A stretch of DNA of 64,000 bases from an uncultured bacterium (GTDB lineage: Bacteria > Bacillota > Clostridia > Lachnospirales > Lachnospiraceae). The first letter of the stretch is position 1; the number at the start of each line of letters is the position of its first letter. The notes under the pieces are model-generated. The model was given only the letters and a program-made list of their open reading frames with translations. It did not search any database and had not been told where the DNA came from. Location of the stretch: positions 19,230 to 83,229 of the forward strand of contig CAJMRM010000005.1 of the NCBI GenBank assembly GCA_905215775.1, read 5' to 3'. Of this stretch, positions 25,835-36,584 are shown piece after piece. The translations under genes were made by a program, and so were the position numbers.

Positions 25835-26209
25835 TTGAAGTTTAAGTTTGCCCACAACAATTTCAATGTAACGGATCTGGACAGGTCCCTGCGCTTTTAT
25901 GAGGACGCGCTGGGCCTTAAGGAGGTAAAGCGAAAGGAAGCCGAGGACGGAAGCTTTATCATCGTATACCTGGGAGACGGGGAGACCGGTCATCTTCTGG
26001 AGCTGACATGGCTCAGAGACTGGGAAAAGGACCACTACGATCTGGGGGACAATGAATTCCATCTGGCCTTCACGGTGGACGATTTTGAGGCGGCCCACAG
26101 AAAGCACCAGGAAATGGGCTGCATCTGCTTTGAAAACGAAAAAATGGGGATTTATTTTATCACGGATCCCGACGAATACTGGCTGGAGATCGTTCCAGTG
26201 AGAAAATAG
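25835..26209 (+). CDS. Lactoylglutathione lyase-like VOC protein, likely TTG start
   Basis: 124 residues, one VOC (glyoxalase I) domain: FAHNNFNVTDLDRSLRFYEDALGL, a Glu in HLLELTWLRDW, His in FHLAFTVDDFEAAH and the final Glu in YWLEIVPV. GloA detoxifies methylglyoxal using a thiol; clostridia lack glutathione in most cases, so the cofactor is open. AGGAGGG (25822-25828) directly abuts an ATG at 25829 but is correctly spaced for the TTG at 25835, which also gives the usual N-terminus MKFKFAHNNFNV. The ATG start would add two residues. Confidence 0.82.
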   Translation: MKFKFAHNNFNVTDLDRSLRFYEDALGLKEVKRKEAEDGSFIIVYLGDGETGHLLELTWLRDWEKDHYDLGDNEFHLAFTVDDFEAAHRKHQEMGCICFENEKMGIYFITDPDEYWLEIVPVRK

Positions 26210-26245
26210 CGGCGGCGTGCCAGAAGACTAAAGGAGGAAAGAAAA

Positions 26246-27535
26246 ATGATCCTGATCAGAAACGGAAGAGTCATTGACCCGGCAAGGGGCATGGACGATG
26301 TGATGGATATTGTCATCGACGGAGGAAAGATCAAGGCCATGGGCCATTATCCGGACAACGGAGAGTACGAAACGGTCATCGACGCCAGCGGGCTGACGGT
26401 GGGACCGGGACTCATCGACGTCCATGTTCATTTCCGCGATCCGGGTCTTACCTATAAGGAGGACATCGGGACCGGAGCAGCAGCGGCGAAAAAGGGCGGC
26501 TTCACCACGGTGGTGACCATGGCAAATACAAAGCCCCCGGTGGACAGCGAAGAGACTGTGCGGTACGTATTGGAGGAAGGGAAGAAGACAGGGATCCATG
26601 TGCTTCCGGCGGCCTGTGTTTCTGTGGGAATGAAGGGACAGGAGCTGACGGATATGGACGCCTTAAAGGCGGCGGGAGCCGTGGGCTTTACCGACGATGG
26701 GATCCCGCTGATGGACCAGAAGCTGGTGCGCCAGGCCATGCGGAAGGCAAAGGAGCTGGACGTTCCCCTGAGCTTCCATGAGGAGGACCCGGCCTTTATT
26801 TCAGAAAACGGCATCCACGCGGGCGAGGCCGCAAAGGTTCTGGGGATCCAGGGCTCTCCGGCCCTGGCAGAGGACGCGCTGGTGGCCCGGGACTGCATGC
26901 TGGCCCTCCATACGGGCGCGTCAGTGAATATCCAGCATATCAGCTCTGTAAATTCCGTGCGCATGGTGAAGCTGGCGAAGGAGCTGGGAGCAGATGTGAC
27001 GGCTGAGGTGACCCCCCACCACTTCACTCTCACCGAGAGCGCTGTATTGGAGCATGGAGCCATGGCAAAAATGAACCCGCCGCTGCGTACAGAAAAGGAC
27101 AGGCTGGGCATTATCGAGGGGATCAAAGACGGCTCCATCGACATGATCGCCACAGACCATGCGCCCCACAGTGCGGAGGAAAAGGCAGTGGAGCCCGTAT
27201 GGAAAGCCCCCAGCGGGATCATCGGACTGGAGACGGCCCTGGCCCTGGCGGTGACAAATCTGGTAAGGCCCGGCCATCTGACCATGGTGCAGCTCATGGA
27301 AAAAATGAGCTTGAATCCGGCAAAGCTGTACCGCTTTGATAAGGGCAGTGTGGCGGAGGGCGCCGATGCGGATCTGGTGATCTTTGATGAAAATGAGAAG
27401 TGGGCGGTGACGGAGGACGATATCGCTTCCAAATCCCACAACACGCCGTTCATCGGAGCCGAGCTTTACGGACGGGTAAAATATACCATCTGCGGCGGCC
27501 GGATCGTATATGAGGACAAAAAGACACAGGCTTAG
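26246..27535 (+). CDS. pyrC: Dihydroorotase (class I)
   Basis: 429 residues, the length of stand-alone class I dihydroorotases. Third step of pyrimidine synthesis: cyclises carbamoyl-aspartate. Zinc ligands in DVHVHFRDPGLTYKED, SFHEEDPAF, IQHIS and the catalytic Asp in DMIATDHAPHSAEEK. Strong AAAGGAGG. Downstream, 18 nt away, is a YjjG-type nucleotidase, so the pair relates to pyrimidine nucleotides. No pyrimidine attenuator was seen ahead of it; it probably belongs to the transcript that includes the MBL and glyoxalase genes. Confidence 0.95.
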   Translation: MILIRNGRVIDPARGMDDVMDIVIDGGKIKAMGHYPDNGEYETVIDASGLTVGPGLIDVHVHFRDPGLTYKEDIGTGAAAAKKGGFTTVVTMANTKPPVDSEETVRYVLEEGKKTGIHVLPAACVSVGMKGQELTDMDALKAAGAVGFTDDGIPLMDQKLVRQAMRKAKELDVPLSFHEEDPAFISENGIHAGEAAKVLGIQGSPALAEDALVARDCMLALHTGASVNIQHISSVNSVRMVKLAKELGADVTAEVTPHHFTLTESAVLEHGAMAKMNPPLRTEKDRLGIIEGIKDGSIDMIATDHAPHSAEEKAVEPVWKAPSGIIGLETALALAVTNLVRPGHLTMVQLMEKMSLNPAKLYRFDKGSVAEGADADLVIFDENEKWAVTEDDIASKSHNTPFIGAELYGRVKYTICGGRIVYEDKKTQA

Positions 27536-27553
27536 GAAGGAAACGGAAACCAT

Positions 27554-28249
27554 ATGAAAAAATATGACGTGCTGCTGTTCGATGTGGACGGGACGCTCCT
27601 GGACTTTGACCGGGCGGAGGAAATGGGCATCGAGGGCCTTTTGGAGCACTACGGCGTCCCGGTGACGGCGGAGAATAAGGAAAAGTACCATCATCTCAAT
27701 AAAAGCTACTGGGAGAGGCTGGAGCGCGGGGAGATCACCAGGGACCAGGTCTTAAGCCTGCGGTTTGAGGAATTCTTTGGAGACTTTGGGATTTCCGTGG
27801 ACGGAATGGACACGGACCGGCTGTACCGGGAATATTTAAACGAGGGCGCCTTTCTCATTGACGGAGCGAAGGAGCTTCTGGAGGGCTTAAAGGACCGGTA
27901 TGAGCTTTATATCATAACCAACGGGGTTGCGGCCACCCAGTACCACCGTCTGGGGAAGTCCGGCCTGGATCAGTATTTTAAGGACATTTTTGTTTCCGAG
28001 GAGGCCGGAAGCCAGAAGCCGCAGCCGGAGTATTTTGAATACTGCTTCAATAAGATGGGGCGGCGGGATGTGGAAAACATGCTGGTGATCGGGGATTCCC
28101 TGACCTCAGATATCAAGGGAGGAAACAACGCCGGGATCGATACCCTGTGGTTCAATCCCCATAGGCAGGAGAATACAAAAGGCGTCCATGTGGAATACGA
28201 GGCGGATTCCCTGGAAAGGATCGGGGAGATGCTGGGGATGGAGAGATAA
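27554..28249 (+). CDS. YjjG-family HAD nucleotidase
   Basis: 231 residues. HAD motifs: I, LLFDVDGTLLDFD; II, YIITNGVAATQ; III, Lys in SQKPQPEYF; IV, VIGDSLTSDIKGG. A helical C1 cap lies between I and II. YjjG-type enzymes dephosphorylate non-canonical pyrimidine monophosphates and dUMP/dTMP, and its place behind pyrC fits such a house-cleaning role, although HAD specificity cannot be read from sequence alone. Confidence 0.85.
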   Translation: MKKYDVLLFDVDGTLLDFDRAEEMGIEGLLEHYGVPVTAENKEKYHHLNKSYWERLERGEITRDQVLSLRFEEFFGDFGISVDGMDTDRLYREYLNEGAFLIDGAKELLEGLKDRYELYIITNGVAATQYHRLGKSGLDQYFKDIFVSEEAGSQKPQPEYFEYCFNKMGRRDVENMLVIGDSLTSDIKGGNNAGIDTLWFNPHRQENTKGVHVEYEADSLERIGEMLGMER

Positions 28250-28271
28250 AAAATAAAATTTCCAAAAGACC

Positions 28272-28300
28272 TTGCAAAATCAAGGATTTCCGAATAGAAT
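28272..28300 (+). promoter_or_regulatory. Promoter of the YkpA-type ABC-F gene
   Basis: TTGCAA (28272-28277), 17 nt, TAGAAT (28295-28300). Predicted start near 28307, just before the leader hairpin at 28317. Confidence 0.65.
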
Positions 28301-28316
28301 AGGAGCGTAACCATTT

Positions 28317-28345
28317 AAAGAGGGGACAGGGATGCCCCCTCTTTT
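28317..28345 (+). promoter_or_regulatory. Leader hairpin before the ABC-F gene, possible attenuator
   Basis: AAAGAGGGG (28317-28325) pairs perfectly with CCCCTCTTT (28336-28344) around a 10-nt loop; the arm's own T-run gives it the look of a short terminator. It lies about 10 nt after the predicted transcript start and 32 nt before the start codon. Several antibiotic-resistance ABC-F genes are controlled by attenuation; here only the structure is seen. Confidence 0.5.
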
Positions 28346-28376
28346 CAGCGGACAAATTTGAGGAGATTGAAAGAAA

Positions 28377-30014
28377 ATGATTAGTGCCAATAATGTGACG
28401 CTCCGCGTCGGTAAGAAAGCATTGTTTGAGGATGTAAACATCAAATTCACGGAAGGCAACTGTTATGGCCTGATCGGTGCCAACGGCGCCGGAAAATCCA
28501 CATTTTTGAAGATTCTGTCCGGGAATCTGGAGCCAACCAGCGGCGATATTGTGATCACGCCGGGCCAGCGCCTTTCTTTCTTACAGCAGGACCACTTTAA
28601 ATACGACCAGTTTCCGGTACTGGATACGGTCATTATGGGAAACCAGCGTCTTTATGACATTATGAAGGAAAAGGACGCTATTTATATGAAGGAGGACTTC
28701 ACCGACGAGGACGGCATCAAGGCCGCCGAGCTGGAGGGAGAGTTTGCCTCCATGAACGGCTGGGAGGCAGAGTCCGACGCTGAGAACCTGTTAAACGGTC
28801 TGGGCGTGGATACGGAATTCCACTATAAGCAGATGAGCGAGCTGACCGGCGCTTTAAAGGTGAAGGTGCTCCTGGCCCAGGCATTATTTGGAAATCCCGA
28901 TATCCTGCTGCTGGACGAGCCCACCAACCATCTGGACCTGGACGCCATCGCATGGCTGGAGGAGTTCCTGATCAACTTTGAGAACACGGTGATCGTCGTA
29001 TCCCATGACCGGTATTTCTTAAATAAGGTCTGCACCCAGATCGCGGATATCGACTACGGAAAGATCCAGCTTTACGCCGGAAACTATGATTTCTGGTATG
29101 AGTCCAGCCAGCTGATGATCCGGCAGATGAAGGAAGCCAACCGGAAGAAGGAGGAGAAGATCAAGGAGCTGCAGGAGTTCATCCAGCGTTTCTCCGCCAA
29201 CGCCTCCAAATCCAAGCAGGCGACCTCCAGAAAGCGCGCTCTGGAAAAGATCGAGCTGGACGAGATCAAGCCCTCCAGCAGAAAATACCCGTACATCGAC
29301 TTCCGCCCCTTCCGTGAGATCGGAAACGAGGTCCTTGCAGTGGAAGGCCTTACAAAGACCATCGACGGCGTAAAGGTCCTGGATAATATTTCCTTTACCC
29401 TTGGCCGCGAGGATAAGGTGGCTCTGGTAGGCCCCAACGAGCTTGCAAAGACTACGCTGTTCAAGATCCTTTCCGGCGAGATGGAGCCGGATTCCGGAAG
29501 CTATAAATGGGGGCTTACCACGACCCAGGCATACTTCCCCAAGGACAACAGCGCGGAGTTTGATAACGACGATACCATCGTGGACTGGCTGACCCAGTAT
29601 TCCCCGGAAAAGGACGTGACCTATGTCCGCGGCTTCCTGGGAAGAATGCTGTTTGCCGGCGAGGACGGCGTAAAGAAGGTAAAGGTCCTGTCCGGAGGCG
29701 AGCGTGTGCGCTGCATGCTGTCCAAAATGATGATCTCCGGGGCCAATGTGCTGATGTTCGACGAGCCCACGGACCATCTGGATATGGAATCCATCACTGC
29801 CCTCAACAACGGAATGAAGAAATTCCCGGGCGTTATGATCTTTTCCTCCCGTGACCACCAGGTCGTAGAGACCACAGCTAACCGGATCATGGAGATCATC
29901 AACGGCCAGCTGGTGGATAAGATCACCACCTACGATGAATATCTGGCAAGCGACGAGATGGCGAGAAAGAGATTCACCTTCACAGTCACCGAGAGCCAGG
30001 AGGACGACGACTAA
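28377..30014 (+). CDS. ABC-F ribosome-associated ATPase, YkpA/YbiT type
   Basis: 545 residues, two ATPase domains and no membrane segment. NBD1: Walker A GANGAGKS (34-41), Walker B LLLDEPTNHLD. Its signature is LTGAL (156-160) instead of LSGGQ. NBD2: Walker A is GPNELAKT (352-359), with Ala357 where Gly is expected, the H-loop position is Arg492 (SSRDHQ), but the signature LSGGERV is normal. Linker region between the domains is the charged ABC-F P-site tRNA-interacting hairpin (EANRKKEEKIKELQ). From memory, the odd Walker A is shared by B. subtilis YkpA. ABC-F proteins act in the ribosomal E site. Strong terminator follows. Confidence 0.92.
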   Translation: MISANNVTLRVGKKALFEDVNIKFTEGNCYGLIGANGAGKSTFLKILSGNLEPTSGDIVITPGQRLSFLQQDHFKYDQFPVLDTVIMGNQRLYDIMKEKDAIYMKEDFTDEDGIKAAELEGEFASMNGWEAESDAENLLNGLGVDTEFHYKQMSELTGALKVKVLLAQALFGNPDILLLDEPTNHLDLDAIAWLEEFLINFENTVIVVSHDRYFLNKVCTQIADIDYGKIQLYAGNYDFWYESSQLMIRQMKEANRKKEEKIKELQEFIQRFSANASKSKQATSRKRALEKIELDEIKPSSRKYPYIDFRPFREIGNEVLAVEGLTKTIDGVKVLDNISFTLGREDKVALVGPNELAKTTLFKILSGEMEPDSGSYKWGLTTTQAYFPKDNSAEFDNDDTIVDWLTQYSPEKDVTYVRGFLGRMLFAGEDGVKKVKVLSGGERVRCMLSKMMISGANVLMFDEPTDHLDMESITALNNGMKKFPGVMIFSSRDHQVVETTANRIMEIINGQLVDKITTYDEYLASDEMARKRFTFTVTESQEDDD

Positions 30015-30030
30015 TAAAAAGAGCTGCAAT

Positions 30031-30078
30031 AAAAAACACTGCCAAAACTCCCGGAAAGGGGGAATGGCAGTGTTTTTT
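30031..30078. terminator. Bidirectional terminator
   Basis: AAAAAACACTGCCA (30031-30044) pairs with TGGCAGTGTTTTTT (30065-30078), a 14-bp stem with A and T runs on both sides. It serves the ABC-F gene and the convergent MATE gene. Confidence 0.9.
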
Positions 30079-30181
30079 GTATATATGGGGCCGGGATCTG
30101 CGTCGGTATGACCAGGGGTGCCTGGCCTGCGGGGCGTCTCCCGGATGCGGGCCGGGAGTGCAGACGCTCATCCGGCGGTCC

Positions 30182-31546
30182 TTAGAAGTTGGGGATCACC
30201 GGCTTTTTTAAGATCCGCTTCATGGCCACGGCGTATACGAAGATGGATACCACAGGGGCGATGATGTCGGAAATGGGCTCCGCATAAAAGGTGGCTCTGG
30301 CGCCGAAGAACCGGGGCAGCAGAAAGAGCGGAAGGAAGTAGACCAGCTTCCGGAAAAAGGACAGGGGCAGGGAAAGCTGGACCTTTCCAAGGCCGGTGAA
30401 GCCATCCACGATCACATACTGGATGCTTAAGGGGATCACAGCCAGGGTGTAGATCTTTACCGTCTTTGCAGCCTCGGCGATCAGGGCCGGGTCCGAGGTG
30501 AACAGGCGCACGAAGATGTGTCCCGCAGTCTGGGCCAGGATAAACAGGAGCGTGGTGTATCCGGCGCTTAAAAGGAAGATGAAGCGCTGGGCCTTTTTCA
30601 CCCGGTCCGGCTGTCCGGCCCCGTAGTTGAAGGCCAGGATGGTCTGGGTTCCGCCGGTGATGCCGCCCAGGGGCATGGTGATCACCAGCATGAAGCTCTG
30701 GACAATGGTGGCGCAGGTGATCAGCATATCGCCCTCGCCGGGGCCTCCGTAGGTCTGGAGCACCGAGTTCATGGAAATGATCATCACATTGTCCACGGCG
30801 ATGATGATAAAGGGCGTAAAGCCCACCAGCAGGATCCTCTGGATCAGCTTCCGGTCATAGCCGCCGAAGCTGATCCTTACCGGAACCTTTTTCCCAAAGA
30901 GGAAGGTCAGCACAAAGGCGCAGCTGGCCATCTGGGAGAGGACCGTGGCCATGGCAGCTCCGGCCACGCCCATGTGCAAGGCGAAGATGAACACGGGGTC
31001 CAGGACGATATTTAAAACGGCGCCGATGATCACCGAATACATGCCGGTCTTTGCAAAGCCCTGGGAGATGATGAACTGGTTCATTCCCGTGGCCATAAGG
31101 GCGAAAAAGGTACCCGTCAGATAGATGCTGAAGTAGGTGTTGGCGTAGGGATAGGTGGTGTCGCTGGCGCCGAAATACCGCAGCATGGGCTCGCGGAAGG
31201 GATAAATGAGGGCCACGAGAAGGACCGACGCCACCGCCAACAAAAGAAAGCTGTTGGCCAGGATCCTTTTGGCGGTCTTCATATCTCCCTGGCCCATCTT
31301 CATGCTCATCAGGGGGGAGCCGCCGATGCCTACCCAGAAGGCAACGCTTCCCACCATGGTCACCACAGGGCCGCAGACGCCGGCTCCCGCCAGGGCGACG
31401 CTCCCCACGTCGGGGATGTTTCCTATATACATACGGTCCACAATGCTGTAAAGGACGCTGACGAACTGGGCCAGCATACTGGGGATGGCAATGCGCCATA
31501 CAAGCCTTTTTATATCGTCACGACCGAGATCATTTTCCAGGGCCAT
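30182..31546 (-). CDS. MATE-family efflux transporter
   Basis: 454 residues with about twelve membrane segments. Start LVWRIAIPSMLAQFVSVLYSIVDRMYIG is the MepA-like first half; VGFTPFIIIAVDNVMIISMN opens the second half. MepA-type pumps export cationic drugs with sodium or protons. Good AGGAGG-like site (CGGAGGAAT). Its promoter TTGACA-16-TAATAT lies at 31641-31668. Substrate not predictable. Third MATE gene of the window and the most distant in sequence from the other two. Confidence 0.88.
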   Translation of the reverse strand: MALENDLGRDDIKRLVWRIAIPSMLAQFVSVLYSIVDRMYIGNIPDVGSVALAGAGVCGPVVTMVGSVAFWVGIGGSPLMSMKMGQGDMKTAKRILANSFLLLAVASVLLVALIYPFREPMLRYFGASDTTYPYANTYFSIYLTGTFFALMATGMNQFIISQGFAKTGMYSVIIGAVLNIVLDPVFIFALHMGVAGAAMATVLSQMASCAFVLTFLFGKKVPVRISFGGYDRKLIQRILLVGFTPFIIIAVDNVMIISMNSVLQTYGGPGEGDMLITCATIVQSFMLVITMPLGGITGGTQTILAFNYGAGQPDRVKKAQRFIFLLSAGYTTLLFILAQTAGHIFVRLFTSDPALIAEAAKTVKIYTLAVIPLSIQYVIVDGFTGLGKVQLSLPLSFFRKLVYFLPLFLLPRFFGARATFYAEPISDIIAPVVSIFVYAVAMKRILKKPVIPNF

Positions 31547-31640
31547 TTTTTATTCCTCCGTAAATTCTGTATGATACGCTCCGGACGCAGCGCGCCGGGA
31601 AAGGGGTCTGCGCGGCCTTCTCCGGGCAGCGCCACTCAAT

Positions 31641-31668
31641 ATATTACACGGATTCTGGAGAATGTCAA
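31641..31668 (-). promoter_or_regulatory. Promoter of the MATE gene
   Basis: Minus strand: TTGACA (31668-31663), 16 nt, TAATAT (31646-31641). The leader of about 90 nt between it and the start codon is GC-rich; the rest of the 334-nt divergent region holds only this promoter, that of gdpP and a short hairpin (CGGGATT / AATCCCG near 31742-31762). Confidence 0.6.
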
Positions 31669-31780
31669 CCGGGAGAAGGGGAAAGAGCCGGAACGGGCGG
31701 AGAGGAACGAAACGAATCGGACCATAAGGGCGCCAGGCGGCCGGGATTCCATGGAAATCCCGTGAAAAGCTCGGTTAAAA

Positions 31781-31809
31781 TTTACAAACAAGGCGGGATA
31801 TGATATAAT
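31781..31809 (+). promoter_or_regulatory. Promoter of the gdpP-rplI-dnaB operon
   Basis: TTTACA (31781-31786), 17 nt, TATAAT (31804-31809). Confidence 0.7.
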
Positions 31810-31880
31810 GATGAACATATAAGGAATTTTGCGTTGTTGTTCTGCCATGGCCCGGAAAGGCCTGGAAATAGGAGAAAAGC

Positions 31881-33926
31881 ATGAAAGAGAATAAAAAGGT
31901 CAGGAATGTGCTGCAGAAATACATGCAGTGGCCCGTGGTACTCTCGGTCCTGGTCCTCTGCGCCAACGGGGCGGTGGGCCTGGTTTCCGGCAAAGCCGGT
32001 ATGGTCATGGCCGTGTTTACGGTCCTGTATGCGTTCTGCGCGGGTATCCTCTTCTGGTATGGAAAAAAGCGGATCCTGACAGGGCTTGTGGGCTTTGCCG
32101 CGGATTTCGACCAGAGCCAGAAGAACCTGATGGCTTCCATGGAGCTGCCTTACGGGATCGCCGATGAAATGGGGCGGCTTTTATGGACCAACCGGGCGTT
32201 TTCGGCGGTGATCAAGGATGAAAAAAGCGCCAGGCGCAGTCTTACGGTCTTGTTCCCGGAGATCACAGAGGAGGGACTGGAAAAAATGGACCATGCTCTG
32301 GAGGTCCAGTGCGCGTATGGAGGAGCCATTTACAGGGTTTCCTTAAAGCGGGTGACGATCCAGTCGGACAGCGGCCTGCTCTCCGGTGCGCCGGGCCAGG
32401 AAACGGAGCAGCGGGTGCTGGCCGTATACCTTTACGATGAGACGAAGATCCATGAATATATGCAGGCCATCACGGACCAGAAGATGGTGGCGGGCCTTAT
32501 TTATCTGGACAACTATGACGAAGCGCTGGAGAGCGTGGAGGAGGTGCGCCGGTCGCTTTTGGTGGCCCTCATCGACCGGAAGGTCAGCAAATACATTTCC
32601 GGCGTCAACGGCATCGTAAAAAAGATGGAAAAGGACAAATATTTCTTTGCCATCGAGCAGAAATATATGCCGTCTCTGGAGGAAGAACGGTTCAGCCTCC
32701 TGGAGGATGTTAAGACGGTCAATATTGGAAACGAGATGGCCGTTACCTTAAGTATCGGGATCGGCATCAACGGCGATACGTATATCCGGAATTATGAGTA
32801 CGCCCGGATCGCCATCGATATGGCCCTGGGCCGCGGCGGCGACCAGGCTGTGGTGAAAAATGGCGAACGGATCCAGTATTACGGAGGAAAATCCCAGCAG
32901 CTGGAAAAGACGACCCGCGTGAAGGCCCGTGTCAAGGCCCACGCCCTCCGGGAGCTTCTGGAGACCAAGGACCGCCTTCTGATCATGGGACATAAGATCG
33001 GGGACATCGACTCCTTCGGTTCAGCCATCGGCGTATACCGGATCGCTTCTGCCCTTGGAAAGAAGGCCCATATCGTCATCAACGAGGTTACCTCCTCGGT
33101 ACGGCCCATGATGGACCGCTTTATCAATAACAGCGATTATCCCCAGGATCTTTTCCTTACGGGAGACGACGCGGCGGAGCTGGTGGATCCGTCCACAGCG
33201 CTTGTGGTGGTGGATGTGAACCGTCCCAGCTATACGGAAGAGCCCCAGCTTTTGAAGCTGGTGAAGACCATCGTGGTCATCGACCATCACCGCCAGTCCA
33301 GCGAGATCATCAGCAACGCTACCCTATCCTATGTGGAGCCCTATGCCTCCTCAGCCTGTGAGCTGGTGGCGGAGATCTTACAGTATGTGACGGACAGCAT
33401 CCGGATCAAATCTCTGGAGGCCGATGCCATGTACGCCGGTATTGTCATCGATACCAACAATTTTACAAACCAGGCCGGAGTCAGGACCTTCGAGGCCGCG
33501 GCATTCTTAAGGAGAAACGGCGCTGATGTGACCAGAGTAAGGAAGCTGTTCCGGGATAAAATGGAGGACTACAAGGCCAGGGCCGAGGCGGTCCGCCAGG
33601 CGGAGGTCTTTGAGGGGGCCTTTGCCATCAGCGTATGCCCGGCTGAGAATGTGGAGAGTCCCACGGTGGTGGGAGCCCAGGCGGCCAACGAGCTTCTGGA
33701 TATCATCGGGATCAAGGCCTCTGTGGTCCTGACCCCCTATAACGGAAAGATCTATGTCAGTGCCCGCTCCATTGATGAGATCAACGTCCAGGTAATGATG
33801 GAAAAGCTGGGCGGAGGCGGACACAGGACCACCGCCGGAGCCCAGCTTCCCGGAGCGACTGTGGAAGAGGCAAAGGAAAAGATCAAAAATGTGATCCTGG
33901 CGATGAAAGAGAAAGGAGAATTTTAA
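31881..33926 (+). CDS. gdpP: Cyclic-di-AMP phosphodiesterase GdpP
   Basis: 681 residues. Two N-terminal membrane helices (residues about 18-60), a degenerate PAS domain, a degenerate GGDEF domain ([12 protein letters not shown] in place of GGDEF), then DHH and DHHA1 domains with [41 protein letters not shown] and the [12 protein letters not shown] motif. It degrades c-di-AMP to pApA, lowering this second messenger that controls potassium, osmolyte and cell-wall balance. The gdpP-rplI-dnaB order is widely conserved in Firmicutes. All DHH metal residues appear intact. Confidence 0.96.
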   Translation: MKENKKVRNVLQKYMQWPVVLSVLVLCANGAVGLVSGKAGMVMAVFTVLYAFCAGILFWYGKKRILTGLVGFAADFDQSQKNLMASMELPYGIADEMGRLLWTNRAFSAVIKDEKSARRSLTVLFPEITEEGLEKMDHALEVQCAYGGAIYRVSLKRVTIQSDSGLLSGAPGQETEQRVLAVYLYDETKIHEYMQAITDQKMVAGLIYLDNYDEALESVEEVRRSLLVALIDRKVSKYISGVNGIVKKMEKDKYFFAIEQKYMPSLEEERFSLLEDVKTVNIGNEMAVTLSIGIGINGDTYIRNYEYARIAIDMALGRGGDQAVVKNGERIQYYGGKSQQLEKTTRVKARVKAHALRELLETKDRLLIMGHKIGDIDSFGSAIGVYRIASALGKKAHIVINEVTSSVRPMMDRFINNSDYPQDLFLTGDDAAELVDPSTALVVVDVNRPSYTEEPQLLKLVKTIVVIDHHRQSSEIISNATLSYVEPYASSACELVAEILQYVTDSIRIKSLEADAMYAGIVIDTNNFTNQAGVRTFEAAAFLRRNGADVTRVRKLFRDKMEDYKARAEAVRQAEVFEGAFAISVCPAENVESPTVVGAQAANELLDIIGIKASVVLTPYNGKIYVSARSIDEINVQVMMEKLGGGGHRTTAGAQLPGATVEEAKEKIKNVILAMKEKGEF

Positions 33927-33927
33927 C

Positions 33928-34374
33928 GTGGAAGTTGTATTATTAGAGGATGTAAAGGCACTTGGAAAAAAAGGACAGATCGTAAAGGTCAACGACGGCT
34001 ATGCGAGAAACTTTATCCTTCCGAAGAAGCTGGGCGTGGAGGCCAATACGAAGAATCTGAATGATCTGAAGCTCCAGAAGGCCAACGAGGCCAGGGTGGC
34101 TGCTGAACAGCTGGCAGAAGCAAAGGCCCTGGCGGAAAAGATCGGCGAGCTTTCGGTGACAGTCTCCATCAAGGCCGGAGAGGGCGGAAGGACCTTCGGA
34201 TCCGTTTCTACCAAGGAGATCGCCAAAGCGGCGGCCGACCAGCTGCACCTGGATATTGATAAGAAGAAAATGGTCTTAACGGACCCCATCCGCAGCCTGG
34301 GGACCTTTGAGGTGCCCATCAAGCTCCATAAGGATGTAACTGCAAAGCTGAGAGTCAAGGTGACAGAGGCGTAA
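33928..34374 (+). CDS. rplI: 50S ribosomal protein bL9
   Basis: 148 residues, two-domain bL9: N-terminal [28 protein letters not shown] core, long connecting helix, C-terminal RNA-binding domain with [18 protein letters not shown]. Starts with GTG one base after the gdpP stop, behind AAAGGAG. It extends from the L1 stalk region and helps maintain frame during translation. Confidence 0.97.
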   Translation: MEVVLLEDVKALGKKGQIVKVNDGYARNFILPKKLGVEANTKNLNDLKLQKANEARVAAEQLAEAKALAEKIGELSVTVSIKAGEGGRTFGSVSTKEIAKAAADQLHLDIDKKKMVLTDPIRSLGTFEVPIKLHKDVTAKLRVKVTEA

Positions 34375-34378
34375 GGAT

Positions 34379-35716
<1,338 letters not shown>

Positions 35717-35773
35717 GGCCATTGAGACTGTATCTCAACATTTTTGGAATATTCTGGAACGTCCTCACATATT

Positions 35774-35855
35774 ATGATACCAGGGTCGAAAGGTCAATAC
35801 ACCCGATGCAAGCCTGCTTGCGGGAGGGTGTTTGAACTTGAGACCCGGGTATCAT
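35774..35855 (+). promoter_or_regulatory. Long nested hairpin before the MerR-type gene
   Basis: Outer arms 35774-35787 and 35842-35855 pair at 13 of 14 positions (ATGATACC-A-GGGTC with GACCC-G-GGTATCAT). Inside, ACACCC pairs with GGGTGT and GCAAGC-CT-GCTTGC forms the tip. The 82-nt structure ends 42 nt before the start codon chosen for the gene downstream. No known riboswitch class recognised. A DNA cruciform/operator role cannot be excluded. Confidence 0.55.
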
Positions 35856-35897
35856 ATGACGAACAAAGTCAGTAATATGGAAAGGAAGAGGACAACC

Positions 35898-36566
35898 ATG
35901 GCAGACGCGCACTATCTGATTTCCGACGCCTCGAGAAAGGTGGATGTTGAATCCCACGTTCTCCGGTATTGGGAAGAAGAGCTGGAAATGAACATACCAA
36001 GGAATGAAATGGGACACAGATATTATACGGATCTTCACATCCGGCTTTTTAAGCAGATCAAGGAGCTGAAGGAGAAGGGATATCAGCTCAAGGCCATTAA
36101 AGCGGCGCTTGCCAGATCTCTGGAATCAGACGGAGAGGTGGTTGTCCCCAGTGATATTCTGGAGGAGGATGTTGTGGCTGCTTTAAAGGATTGTACAGAA
36201 AACGAGGACGAGAAGGTAAAGACCATGGACGACCGGGCTCTGACCGCCATGATGGCGGAAGAGCGTGCGGAGCAGTTCCGCGCCATGCTGGGCCGGATGA
36301 TCGGACAGGCCATTGAGGAAAACAACGAGAAGCTGAGTCAGGATATCAGCCGTATGGTCAACGATAAGGTCTTAAAAGAGGTGGATTACCTGATGCGGGT
36401 GGCTGACGAAAGGGACGAGGAGCGGTTCCGCCAGCTGGATGAGACGATCCGCCTGTATCAGCGGGAAAACAGGGGAAAGGCGGAGGCCGCCGCTTCCCGG
36501 ATCCCGTTTTTCTCCGGGGGCTTTGGAAAAAAGAAGAAGTTTGGGAGAAATGGGAACAAGCTGTAA
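35898..36566 (+). CDS. MerR-type HTH protein with coiled coil
   Basis: 222 residues. Residues about 5-75 are a MerR-like winged helix (LISDASRKVDVESHVLRYWEEEL, GHRYYTDLHIRLFKQI), followed by a long charged, probably coiled-coil segment (residues about 95-195) and a basic tail (FGKKKKFGRNGNKL). There is no effector-binding domain and no conserved Cys, so it is not a classic metal or drug sensor; the plan recalls RacA-like DNA-binding coiled-coil proteins. ATG 35898 has the best ribosome site (GGAAGAGGA); upstream in-frame ATGs at 35856 and 35877 lie within or next to the hairpin and lack one. Behind dnaB. Confidence 0.7.
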   Translation: MADAHYLISDASRKVDVESHVLRYWEEELEMNIPRNEMGHRYYTDLHIRLFKQIKELKEKGYQLKAIKAALARSLESDGEVVVPSDILEEDVVAALKDCTENEDEKVKTMDDRALTAMMAEERAEQFRAMLGRMIGQAIEENNEKLSQDISRMVNDKVLKEVDYLMRVADERDEERFRQLDETIRLYQRENRGKAEAAASRIPFFSGGFGKKKKFGRNGNKL

Positions 36567-36584
36567 AACAAAAATGGATACAAC

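Noticed and set aside
26452..27453. Long open frame of 333 codons on the minus strand, antisense to pyrC
   Set aside because: It lies wholly inside pyrC, has no ribosome site and no recognisable protein; GC-rich codon use opens such shadow frames. The same applies to long antisense frames at 25049-26107, 29019-30029 and 55895-56881.
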